Positions 1 to 11,800 of a DNA stretch of 64,000 nucleotides are shown one piece after another. Both the position numbers and the translations under genes were made by a program. The DNA lies in assembly GCF_010183535.1 (NCBI RefSeq), contig NC_071333.1:8554587-8618586 (forward strand). The letters are read 5' to 3'. This DNA is from Caenorhabditis remanei. Its lineage: Eukaryota > Nematoda > Chromadorea > Rhabditida > Rhabditidae. The notes below the pieces were generated by a model, which saw only the letters and a program-made list of their open reading frames with translations, made no database searches and was not told the DNA's origin. Positions within the stretch are counted from its first letter, which is position 1. Every line of letters begins with the position of its first letter.

Positions 1-489
1 TAAGACACTTGTCTTTTGTTCTAAAAGGGCGTCGCTTCTCTTTTCAATTTTATGCTAATTCGTTCAAAACAGTACCTGTAGCAGTGGTTGAAGAGGTCAT
101 ATTGTTGAGAAGTGTTAGAAACCGCAAAAGTGAAACCTAAAATTGGTGGTGACATAATACAATCGGTAGTTTCCCTCTTTTTATGAAGCGCCTTTATATG
201 TTTGTTATGTTTCTTTCCATTCACGTCTTCTCTTCGCCACAATAAACCACTTTTTCACAGTTGTCAATGCCATGCAAATTTGTCGGCGTTGTCTGGCAAC
301 GTAAAATCGGCCTACAAGAGAATAGTGGGGTGACAGGAAGTCAACGACAAAAAATCTTGTTTTCACTTTTCTCGTGATTTCGATCAGATCATCAATTTTG
401 TTTCCAGGTGACGGACAGACAAAACCATTGAAATAGTGTTCTGGAACCGTAAGATGTCACATAGATTTGACTTGATTTGATAAGTGAAC
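1..489. other. Left-edge intergenic sequence, no supported gene
   Basis: The only sizeable reading frame here, minus strand 21-242, has no convincing splice context, signal peptide or domain. I see nothing else I can support. It may hold the 3' flank of the CAP gene and the edge of a neighbour outside the window. Confidence 0.4.
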
Positions 490-495
490 TTTATT
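490..495 (-). terminator. Poly(A) signal of the CAP-domain gene
   Basis: AATAAA on the minus strand, about 80 bases downstream of the stop codon at 574-576. Confidence 0.55.
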
Positions 496-573
496 CGAAT
501 TGATTTTAAACTGAATTTGATTGAATCAAGGACACAAAAAACTGAAAATGGAGTCAACACGATTGAAGAATGA

Positions 574-1503
574 TTACGGAAGTGGAAGGGCAGTAGTGGA
601 ACGACTGAAATGGAGTGATTGTTTGAAACCCATCACCAGATCTATTTTTTACCTGTAAAGACAAAGAACATCCACTCTTTGCTCACACTTCGCATATGAA
701 CATCCCATGGATTCCGCTCCCTGCAAAACAAAATTAATGTTTGACTAGAAGAATGAGTATATTTCCTCACCGCTGCCTTGGTATTTGAGTTACTGGAAGC
801 AAGTTGCAATGCAGTTTGAAACTGTTGAATAATAGCCTCTGGTGTTGTTGTTCCAGTAACTGGGAAGCTAAGTTTCAGAGTTCCATCGGTCACTCCTCCG
901 TTATCTGCCAGACACTCTTTAATGACAGCCTGAGCTTTTGTTTCCAAAGTACAATCCCATGTCTGAATTTTGTAAAACGTTTTATCAATTTTTTATCACT
1001 CAGGTCATTACATTTCCCTTGGCGACAGATTGAAGAAAAATGTTCCGTGTTGCGGTGGTCATACCATTTGCGCACGTAGTAGTAGTTTCAGCTATAAAAA
1101 GATCAAGCTGCGACTAAAGACCATACTCAGGAAGGAATGAAGACACTGGAGAAAGCTTTGGTGGGTCTGTTGTATCAATCAAGTCACAGATGATGATAAG
1201 AAAGTCAAATGCATGATCATACGCAGGAATAAAACCGAACAAAAACTATGAAAAGAGAAAAACTCACCCGCGCGTTTCAATCGCTGTTTCTCTAGGAAAT
1301 AGTTGTCGTTTGCAATGTGGATCTGGCTTCTGAATAGAGGGATTTGCCTATATATTATTTAGATATGTAGTTAGGTACATAAAACAACTGATCTTCAAGT
1401 TCCAATTTTTTCGATCTCAACTTTAGAAAGTTTTTGACGTCTTGTTAGAAACTTACTGTGCAACCACAATATAAATCAGGAAGCAGACGAGGGCTTGCTT
1501 CAT
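574..1503 (-). CDS. Small secreted CAP/SCP-domain protein (180 aa)
   Basis: Seven exons join in phase: 1457-1503, 1268-1347, 1122-1166, 1012-1091, 771-962, 653-720, 574-604 (543 bases, 180 residues plus TAA). The first 16 residues (MKQALVCFLIYIVVAQ) form a signal peptide. The later part matches the nematode CAP (SCP/TAPS, ASP-like) pattern: an ATRNxFLxSxAKG helix, then TWDCTLE followed by a helix ending in KEC, and a C-terminal strand with GCSYAKC and VLCLY that supplies the usual cysteine pairs. The family is extracellular. At 180 residues it is shorter than typical scl/vap proteins (about 200 or more), and the N-terminal part lacks the usual opening helix. The donor after exon 3 (GTCTTT) is weak, so the 1091-1122 junction is the least certain. 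The family call is made by eye, without a search. Confidence 0.72.
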
Positions 1504-1902
1504 TGTCCAAATTCAATACAAAATAAATGAATCACGGTGCTGCCCATATTTGGGAAGACAATAGACTTCTGTTTGTCCACCTGCTCATCATTCAAACCAC
1601 GCAAAAAAACTCCTGTACGGAAGTTATGGAGATCGGTTGAAAAATCATGACTTCTTTATTTGAATGTACACAGTAGCAAAAATGTTTGATTAAAAATGAG
1701 AAAAATATTATTGCAAATCGGAAAAGTTCACAACAAATTATAAAGTGTTGAAATTTGGCAAAAAAACTAGGAAATTAAGATTTGGGGAAAGCAAATAAGA
1801 AATACTATACATGGGAAAGGAAAAATGTTAGAGGAGATGAAAATGAAAAGTTAACAAATTAATAATGGGAGATCATGTTGGAAGTGCCCACTTGGTTACA
1901 CA

Positions 1903-2043
1903 TCATTTCGGACCAGCATCCATTGTTAACGACTTGCCAAACTTGGAGAATTTACGTGGAAGACCGATTGAGCGAACGCTGGATAAACTTATTTTGCGCG
2001 TGGTTGTGGTGGAGGAAGAAGTTGTGCTTTCCACACGTCTACC
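1903..2043 (-). CDS. plc-1: Possible alternative last exon of plc-1
   Basis: A coding-looking exon sits between the CAP gene and the main plc-1 stop. A good acceptor (GCGTTTTAG) precedes 2043. Phase 0 then reads 46 codons to a TGA at 1903-1905, beginning GRRVESTTSSSTTTTRK and ending SLTMDAGPK. It could be joined from an internal GTGTGG donor in the main last exon, after codons for NEN. A second frame of the same exon, needing a phase-2 donor, also stays open and reads VDVWKAQ, echoing NVWKAQ in the main last exon. Composition (Ser/Thr and Lys/Arg rich, no early stop) suggests coding. It may instead be 3' UTR or a decayed copy of the last exon. Confidence 0.4.
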   Translation of the reverse strand, partial: GRRVESTTSSSTTTTRKISLSSVRSIGLPRKFSKFGKSLTMDAGPK

Positions 2044-2595
2044 CTAAAACGCATACTATACATTGCTGGTGCCCAAACTGGTGATATAGGATAGAGAAAA
2101 CTTCAACAATAACCAGATGCACTTGGAGTTATATAGATATATGTAATAACGATAATTGGTTAGTATAAACAATAAGAAAACTTTGGCAACTGAAAAAAAT
2201 TATTAATTAAAACCGTATAAGTGCGTTGTGCATTTCATCTCAAGAATACATTACAAACAAAACAATAGAACAACATATCCTGTGAATAATACCATAAAAA
2301 ACAAAAAGATAGAAAAGATCAGAAAGAGAACCGTAAAATTATATTTAGAAGTGTCCCAATCACAGCTACAACACAATGTTTCTATATATCTTCTCCAGGT
2401 AATCCAGCATAATAGATCATGTAATAAGGCTCTTCTTTCTTAGGTATACCTTCACGAAGTAGTTTAGCCATATCCAGAAACTCCTGTAGAATTAATATTT
2501 TATGTAGATGAGCAAGTTAACTTGGGTTGAAAATTGATGGCGGTACATGGGATGTCGGGAAATCGGTAATGTGAAGTTAAAAGACCCATTTCATA

Positions 2596-2601
2596 TTTAT
2601 T
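2596..2601 (-). terminator. plc-1: Poly(A) signal of plc-1 (main form)
   Basis: AATAAA on the minus strand, about 280 bases past the plc-1 stop at 2879-2881. Confidence 0.45.
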
Positions 2602-2878
2602 GAGACATGTTAGTGGCAATAAGAATATTATTAGCAATGAAAGAAATCTTTCAGAATCATAGGTGCATCATATTTGCTATACATTATATATAACGATAAT
2701 TGTTCCTTTTGAAATAGTAATACACACGATTATGCAGTCAAACATGCGGAATTTTTGTTGAACAAAATGTATAGGATAGAGTGATAGCAGTCAATTGAGA
2801 CTTGGAAGTTGATAGAAATAGAAGTTGACAGTGAATTGAAATAAGTTTGGGTACCAAACAGGAAAAATGTGCATTGTA

Positions 2879-5800
2879 TCACTCGTGTCTGGGATCCATG
2901 CTCGCTTTTGCAGCTTCCAGTTTTGATATAAATGATCTCACTTTTTCGAGTGTAGCGTGCACTGTGTCCTTGCGATTTTCCAGCACAAATCTGCCTGTCG
3001 TCTTCCATCTTGATTGCGCTTTCCACACGTTTTCATTAGGACCGAGAACACGGCTTGTCGGATATTTTGGAGTAACTGGAATATCTTGATATAGTTTTTA
3101 TAATAAGTTGGTTGGGTGGTTGGAAAATGTTGTTTCCGAATGAGTTATAATTTCTTCAAATAATTTCCAACCACCAAAACAGTGTAACTATAAAGTTTAA
3201 CAGTCTAACTACTGAAATAACGTGCGCTAAAAGTGCAAAAGATCTGTGGCATAAGCAAAAAAGACGAAAAACGATAGAAGTAAACGATATAATGGCCTAC
3301 GATCATTGCTCCTTTTTCGCGCCAATGAGAATGCTTGAAGTTTAGATTGACCTTGATCTTTCTTATTCTCGTCACCGGTTTCTTCAATCAGCACATATTC
3401 GGCATCATCGACATTAGGACGGCGAGCCTTGACAAAAACCTGAAACAGAGCAAGTTGGGTCAGAGACTCTACTGCTGAGGTACCTGTCGAATGATATCTG
3501 CAGCAGTGCTATTGATTCCTGCCCGAAGAATTGCATATGGTTGATCTTCACTCACATTGTGAACACAGACCAGGAATGTGTCGCCCATTGATCTCGCTCG
3601 AGGATTCAACCCTAAACCAATATATTGTTGTTTTTAATTGTCACACCGTCCATTATTATCCTTACACTTGCCTTCTGTCACTTCGAGGTGCTCTCCGAAA
3701 GCGTCAGTGTCCAATGATCGTCCATGAAGTTGGTTACTGGAGGCACTTTTTACATGTCCGTCTTTGGTCAATGGACTGGGTGAAACTGACGTAGAGCTAC
3801 CACTGGTTCCGGATTTGATAATTGAAGCTATCCAAGCTCTTGACGACGGGTCCTGAAACTAATAAGATTATTTTTAAATAAATAACTGAAAAAAATTCAT
3901 CACTCCAAACTGTTAGATTTTTAATATTCAGACTTTAAAATATCAAATCCGATTCTCTATTTTTTCAACAAACTGAAAACTGGATAACAAAGCGTTGGTG
4001 TATTCAATGCCAAAGCATCCGGACCAATATAAGTCCGGATTTCCAAATCATGCAAAGCGACATTTTCAGTGGGGCCAACATTCTTAACACATTGTTCCTA
4101 TCGTAAAACACACAGAAGCCACTATAAATTTTCTGTCACAGCCATTCCTTTTGCTGCGTCGTTCATCAGTCGTGTCAGTCGAGAGATCTCACCTATGGCC
4201 CCTTTCTCCAACAGGATCCGGCGTTTTGAAGGCGTGACAAGTCTGCTATTTCAAAGAAAAAAAAGAAAAAAAAGGGATAATTGGTGGGTAAATGGATGGA
4301 TAGGTGAAAAAAGAGTTACAATATTAGCAGGTTGACGAAGCGGTTCATAATAAGTAACAGAATGTGTGATAATAGTGGCAGTGGGTCAGTGTTGTCAGTA
4401 TTGAAATCAGACATTTGCTGACAGTGTGGACGCGTCGAATGTGGCCGCCCAGTTGAGTTTACGTGACGATTTGCTAGTTTTGCGCTGACGACGCTTTTCT
4501 TCATAACTCACACTGCCTTTCTTGCGCAATACGAATCGACGCATTGAGCCGTTCCAACAAGCGACGGCGTCCATAATTGGCACATTTAGCGGTAGTACCT
4601 AGAAAAATAAACGTTGATGAATTTCGGTTTCTATAAATTATGATTTGATGTATTTTCTTTGAAATTGCGAATAAAAAGGTTCTAATGTCAAACAGCTAAA
4701 TCTAATCTACGTGACATACCCGTGGTTCAATTGGATCTTCTCCAGAAGGTGCTGGCAGAGACTCCTCAAACAGCAGATATTCTTCCACTTGATCCGCATT
4801 CTTTCCAGCATTTAGAAGTGCTTGCTGCATCACCGTTTTTACCGTACTGCCCGATTCGCTGTGCACAGTGATTGCTGTCTCATCAGCGAATGCGCCGGTG
4901 ATGCGAAGAACGAATATTTGTTTTTTCAAAATTGGCGTGGGTGAAAGGTGGGGAGTCTAAAAACAAAAGAATCTACTGTAAACGTGCTAAGATTGTAGAG
5001 TGTACCAAATCAGTCCGATAAGCAAGAGTGTGCTCCAAGTTGAAATAAGCATTGGAGTCATCGTCATGAAGATAAATATGTTCTTCTTGCTCGAATCTTG
5101 TCCTGAAATAAATGTACAAATTACGAAACAATATCGAAATTATGGCAAGCAAACTTTGAAAATAGATAAAAACTGCATTCCGTTAATGATGATAAATGTT
5201 ATAGTGTAATATTTTGACATAACTATAAACCAATAAGCTGTAGTGCACGTGTGATTAAAAGATAAGTGTTATTTTTACAATAAGCTAATCATTTCGGGTT
5301 TTTATTTCAACTTTTTGAGTTGATCTGAAACTGATGCATAGTGTTAATTAAAGCTATTATCTCTCGTGCTTTCAATAGGTACCTCAAAAAGACCATTGCA
5401 TTGTCAATTGGAAGATTTGTTGGGGTTCTGAGTGGGAGGTGTCGGAAGCCGGGTCGAATGCATTTGACAGGTACAACTCGGTGAGCAACTACTCGTCCGT
5501 TTTGACCACTGTCACAGACTGCAATTCGGAGGAATGCCAAGTCAACACAAGCGATTCTCAGTTGAGTAGTGTGGTTCCAAATTGGATTCACAGAATTTCT
5601 CTGAACCACTTTCGACTTCTCACGAACACAGTCGTTATGTATTCCAATTACTTCAATCTCAACATATAAACTAGCATAATGAGTATTGGGATATACGTGT
5701 TGTCCGGATATGATCTGAAAACAAAGATTCTTGATATTTCTTGTTGAGACACTTACTGTCAAGTTGAGAAGCAGTGCAGAATGTCCAGCGATATCTTTGG

Positions 5801-8800
5801 ATAGCGGTAAAAATTTGTTATATAGAAGATGAGATTCATCCCAAAGACAACGAGGTTTTAGTTGGTATCCACAATTTCCTGATTGTTCGAACATCGCTTG
5901 GTTTACAGCCATGATGACATCTGGTGTTTGGAAGTTGAGAGCAACCATTTGCATTCCATGAGCCCAACAATTGATTGGATTGAAATTGGAAGAGTCGTAG
6001 TGCTTGGCACTTGGATACGTGCGGATGAGCTGAAAAAGGATAATGTTGTCTTACTTCCTAAATGGTGTGAACTTACATGATCCCGGGTATAAGAAATACA
6101 TTTGGCTGGATGTCGTTTCATCAGTTTCTTAGCAGCATTCTCATTCAATGATGTGACTTGATAGCATGTTGCAGTTGCATTAGGTCTGCCACTTGGCAAA
6201 AATTCAACTGCTAACTCTTGACTCAACTGTGTGCTACTTCTCTGTCGTCGAGGAGGAGCTGGAGTGTTCAGAAGATTTGATGGCGTTCTTGCTCTAGACG
6301 AAAACGACAAACTAGCGGATGCTGGTTGTTCTTCGGTTATCCGTGGAGATTGAATTCCGTCAACTGGCGGAAAACCCTGAAAATAATATATGTTCTGGTT
6401 GTCTATACGTTTGGACGAATCCCACTTTAAACTTGGTTGCTTGCATGTAAATGACAATATCTGACAACTCCGGTGCTATCTGGACTCCAGTGTTGTTCTT
6501 TCTTGGTTGTTGGTTTCGGATCGCATTTTGAGCAAGTTGCGCGTAAAGTACTTCATCTTCCGTCTTCCCCTCATTAGCCTATAAAAAACTTGATCTTTGT
6601 CAATTATCTCATTATAAAATTTACTTTCGATGTGCTTTTACTAGTCGAAGGTTTTGCCTGCTCCACCGAATGATCACTGCATAATGAGTCCTGTTGTTTG
6701 ATGTTTCTCGCTGATTTCTCCGCACGTTTTGATGTTTTTGGACTGTCTTCCTTCTCACTTCGCACTGGAACCTCCTCCTGGTCATCTTCCTCGTTTTCTT
6801 CATCATCCAAGAACTCATCGAGATCATCATCTTCCACTTCATCCACCGTGCTGAAAATGATTAGTTTCAAGCCAAGAATAAAGGATACATGCAGAAAACT
6901 AATGAAAGTAGCATTCTCGGTTGTTTTTGATAGGATTCGAAGGTATGATAAAAATGAACCAAACCGCTTCTACAAGAAGTTAGAAACAAAGAAATAGTTG
7001 ATAGAGTGTAACTGAGGAAGTAAAAATGTATCTAGTCTATATAGTCTAGTATTGTTAGTACCTAGATCTGAAGATGGAGTTTGAGTTGCTGAAATCGGAT
7101 TAGAATTTGTAAGTAAACTGAAGTAATTTTAATCTCACAAAGGCTAAACACTTACCTGCTCTCATAAGAGTTTTTGCTCTGCTTTCTATGGAGTGTCAAT
7201 TGAGTCTCTCCACGTTGAATAGCTCCACGGTCAATCATTGGTAGCGGTGTTGGTGGATCCACTGAAAATTCAAATCAATTTTCCAAATTCGATTCACTCT
7301 TTTTACCAATCATCTTCTTATTCTTGATCAAGATTTTGTTCTTCATCTGCAGTGGGCATGGAAGACGTGGAGAATCCGAAAAATCTGCTTCAAACAAGAA
7401 ATTAGACACCAACAAATCTCCAAGAACTGTTTTGAACATCTGTGCCATTTTTGCTTGTTGTTGTAGGGAACAATGGTTTTCAATAGAGAGAATCACAGGA
7501 AGATCCGATGTGATGAACGCGGACTTCTTGATTATCTCCACAACTTGACGGAATCCGATCTTGCTGACCAAAGTATGTCCGTGATAGATAAGTGGTAATC
7601 CATCATCTCCATCCCAACAATCTAGCTCAACACAACGGCATCCGGTGAGAAGAACCTGAACGTTTTGTTTTCAAACTTTGGATTCTGTCTCTGAACAAGT
7701 ACAGCGATGTTCTTGGTGTCTATATCTGTGTAGGTGGATGTTATTATTGTCCTGGGAGAAAACTTTTTTTGCAGAATATGATCTCAGATTTTATGAATTG
7801 AAAATAACTTTTTCTCACGATAAGTTTTTGAAGAAACAAATTTAGAGTATGAGAACCGTGAGATTTAATTTGCAGAAATTTTTTTTTTTTTTAAATTTGA
7901 GAAAAGTTATATTTTTTCGTTTCCAGTCCACAAAAAGGTTTCATGCGACTTTCCGAATCTTAAATGAACGAGTCGAAGAGTTTTATATTAGCTAATAAAA
8001 AATTCAAACCCGACTTCACGTCTTCCATCTTCAGTAATACTAACGGGTTCGAGTCCTCCCGGTGTGAGAGTGTTTGGGTGTTGTGTGCGTTTGCGTCGGT
8101 GCCAAAGAGGCGAGTGCGACCGAAAAAAAACGTTTTTGCCTTCGAAAGCCAAAATGCATGCACATTGAAACACTTGCGCACACCCTCCCTGCGTTGCGGT
8201 GCTGCTGAAATGAGCGGTTCCTGCTCATGGAGAAGCAGTGTCCTTGTGCCAACACATCCTGATGACCCGCCTTTCCGTTTTTCCTTGTCAGTCTTGACTA
8301 ACTCCCGTATATTTGTTTGTTAGTGTAAAGGAAAGAAGAAGACGTCCACTATGTTTTCTTCCAGTCGCATATACTGACTACTTACCTTTTTCGAGTTTTT
8401 TTGTTGGGGCTGAATTTTTCTTACTGAGGAGAGTCAAGTATCAGGTTTCTATTTCTATGCAGGATATAGATTCTGAATTTTTTTTTAAATCGATCTTTGC
8501 TCTCATTTTGTGTAAAAACTCGTATTACTTGTTTTTGTTTCAAAAGAAAATTTGAAATCATTTAAGTTAGACACCAAAAAACTTTCAAAGTCACACCATC
8601 AAAACTTTCAAAATAATCCTGGAAATGAGATAATTTCCTTTTTCAATTCCTTGGCATAGTAAAGTTGCACTTTTGTGAAAAGTGATGTCTAACCTAAACA
8701 CAATAGGAACTTTAGTGTGAAACCTCACTCATTCTATTAATGTTTTTAATTTGTCTGTTTAATTTGTTGTTTTTCATGTTCCTCCCAGAAGGAAATAATC

Positions 8801-11800
8801 TATTGTCTAGGTGTGTATGTCAATGTCACATAGTTTCCTCTGACTCACTTGTCTGTACATCTCCGAACTGCTAGGTCCCTTCAACTGGTGTCCCGTCAAA
8901 TAGGTGTTGTGACTTGAGTTGATGTAGTAGTGAGATAACGGATATCGTAGATCCTCCTCATCTTGTTCAATTGTTTCCGGAACAAATGCAAAATTGACAG
9001 GATCGCAAAGGAATCTTGTGAATCCCTCAAATGACATTTGATTTTTCTGGCGGCATGTAGCATCCGGTTCATGATCCTGAAAATTTGTTTACATTCAGTT
9101 CTAACCAATTTTTCTATATTTTTTGTGTCATCAGTTGTCAGAGTATTTCGGTACTCAATTTCAATGAACTCTGGTAGCTGAAAAAATCCAAAGACAAAAG
9201 TTCACTTGCAAGAAGACGGGGTATAAAAATTTCAAAGTTGGTTCAACACGGCCTCATAAATTAAAATAAAACAGAGCGGATGTGATTCCCTGGAGGACGT
9301 CACCCCGCGGCTAAAGAGGCGGCGTGTCTGCTGAAAGCTTTCAGTTTCTTTCTTGACAAGATTTCCTCCCTTTTTTCGATCTGCGGCCAAGTGGAGAAAA
9401 GCTAATGTTGTTCTAGATTTTGGAGATTGTGGGAATTTTACTCTACTAGTAGACGTACGATGAGAAATTTCACAAATTAGATGTTGTATGGGGACAACAA
9501 AGAGTTGAGAGAGTCTGGAGGATGAAGAGGTGGAAGAGAAATCAAAAGGACACATAATCATATGTGGAGTTGTGGTTTTCTATTTTATTTTTTCACTTTT
9601 CATACTTCTTTTTCCTATTCTTTATTTTAGTATCCCATGAACTTATTTTAAGAAAGGCAATTGAAAACAACGGGAGGCATTAGTAAATTATTCAATGTTT
9701 TATACAAAAAGTCCAACCCTCTTCTACTTCATATAATTACTTTTCTATGCTCTTCTCAGGTTCTCTTCCACTATTCTTTTTATATGTTTATCCTCCCAAA
9801 TCTCATCAGACTATTACTCGAAGACACCTCCGGTAATTAAAAGTAGGAAAAAATCAATCGGTTTAACCCGTGGAGCATTTCTTTTCCGTATATGATGTTG
9901 ACGTGAGGTGTCTCTTTTTCTTTTTCCTCCCACGTGGTCATCCGTATTTGTTGCTAAGCGCGGTGCTTGAAGTCGTCATGTAAACTTCAGTTGTCAAGTC
10001 TATTCTTCCATATTCAATCATAAAATCTGGATGCCTTTCTTCTTATTCAGTCGTTTTTTGCTCTTTTTTGTTGCATCAATGCAGAGACTTTTCGAAAAAT
10101 GAGCAATAATGGGAAGAACATTAGAACATAATTTAGATGAAAATGCAATTTCCATGCTGACGTGTCTTAAAATTGCAGGATACCTTTGTTTTTCAGTCTC
10201 AAAATTCATTCTCCCAATATTTATTTCTCTTATTCTATTTCTCCTTCAACCATAAGTATATATGTTAACCGTCATCTGTTTCAGAACACCCTTCATCCCA
10301 ACCGGACATCTCCGTTTTCTCTCTGTCATTTCTCAGTCCTCAAGAAAAAAGAAGGAAAGAGAAAAAAGGAACTGAGGCGGTCTCCACAAGAAAGGTGCTG
10401 CTCGAAGCCACGCCCCCTCTTCTCCTCTGCTCTATCTCTTTTCACTCCATTCTATATTGCGATGCCACGACCGGCGACCGAAGAGGACGACGTTCGACCG
10501 AGCACCACGTGGACTAAAAACCAAGACGTGGAGGTATATGGAGCCGTTGAGCCAACGAACAAATCCTCAATGACAACCCTTCAACACCCAGACGTTCAGT
10601 CCACTCCAACAATGCCCAAAAAAGTGAGTTGTGTTTTGCTTTTTCAAAAATTCGGGTCTGAAGGCGTCTTCGGGTTTGATGGGTGGGGGCATTGGCTCGA
10701 ATAGAAGAGAGAAGCGCCATCAAAATGAAAATTGTTGGGCATGCCCCATCCAAATTGGTTCTTCTTCTTTTCGCTCTTTTTCTTTTTGTGTCTTTTTTTA
10801 GGAACCAAAAGGTTTGGGGGTTTAGGTTTTAGATTTTAAGATTGTCTTCCAAATTCAAAATTAACCGAAGTTCTTCAGGTTTCATTCGCGGCTGAAGTTG
10901 ACGAGCAACAAGAACGAATCAGCAAAGAAAGTGCGCGACGGGATGCCTGCTGTTCCATTCAATAACTATATATCTAATCTTCCCTCTTATTCTCACTATC
11001 CATTCCCTTCCATTATCTCCAACTAACAAATTGTAAGGGATGGTTCATACCACTCTCAACGGGATTCTCATGTTTAGAACTAAACTGATGATGTATTTTC
11101 CTTCAATAAACCGATACGATGTTTTACCAAACACGGAAGTTGAGTAGGCCTCCTCACCTGAATCAACTTTATCGCCGTTTGCTCGTCAATCTGCTCCATC
11201 TGATGAGTGTTGACAAACGCGCGCAGCATTTGCGGAGTGAGCATCGACGATCGTGATGTATCCATAAGTCCACCCATGCTGAAATAGATTATTCTCCAGA
11301 ATTGGTTTCATGGTCATTCCATTTATAACGAGAATATTTATATTTGTAAACTTTAGCTATAAAGAAAAATGCGGGCGTGAGAGCCTTCTGGTTTTGAAAG
11401 CTGTCCCGCAAAATTGACTCTACGTGTAATTGAACAAAAATTTTTACTAATCTTCAGTTATTGAACAATATTTTTATTTAAAATAATTTTTTATGTTATT
11501 TTTTATTTTGTGACTTTTGATAGGGGAAATTCACTTATTGTGACTGACTCGACGCACACATGAATAATTTATATGTAAATTGCTCAAAGTTACATTCTAG
11601 GAGGCTCTCTCCTTGGAACAAATATATAAGAAAAACTTCTCCTTCTTTTTTTCACCTTCATTTTCTTTTTTTCCTACGTCACCACTTCATTTTCAATGAA
11701 TAAAACCTGAGATGTGGTCTATGTCTGTTTTTTTTTGCAAGTGTCTTTTGTTACAACTTATTTTTTCTCATGACAAAATCGCTTGTTCTTTGGTGAAGTT

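Larger units (their letters stand above)
9178..11157 (-). other. plc-1: 2-kb plc-1 intron containing a nested gene
   Basis: This intron lies between the EF-hand exons 11158-11278 (ending TAIKLIQ) and 9106-9177 (starting LPEFIEIEY). Its right half holds a two-exon plus-strand gene at 10462-10965, described separately. I see nothing else coding in it. Confidence 0.7.

Noticed and set aside
5006..5102. Hydrophobic frame in the exon after C2 reading like a membrane segment ([14 protein letters not shown])
   Set aside because: The adjoining exons fix the phase to the acidic frame [15 protein letters not shown], which joins C2 to RA1 properly.
8040..8062. Sequence GGGTTCGAGTCC resembling a tRNA B box in a plc-1 intron
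   Set aside because: There is no A box at the proper distance and the flanking bases do not pair as a T stem. It is probably chance in a GC-rich block.
7964..8323. 119-aa plus-strand open frame in the X-domain intron of plc-1
   Set aside because: The same block is open in several frames on both strands, as expected for a GC-rich segment. No exon signals or recognisable domain.
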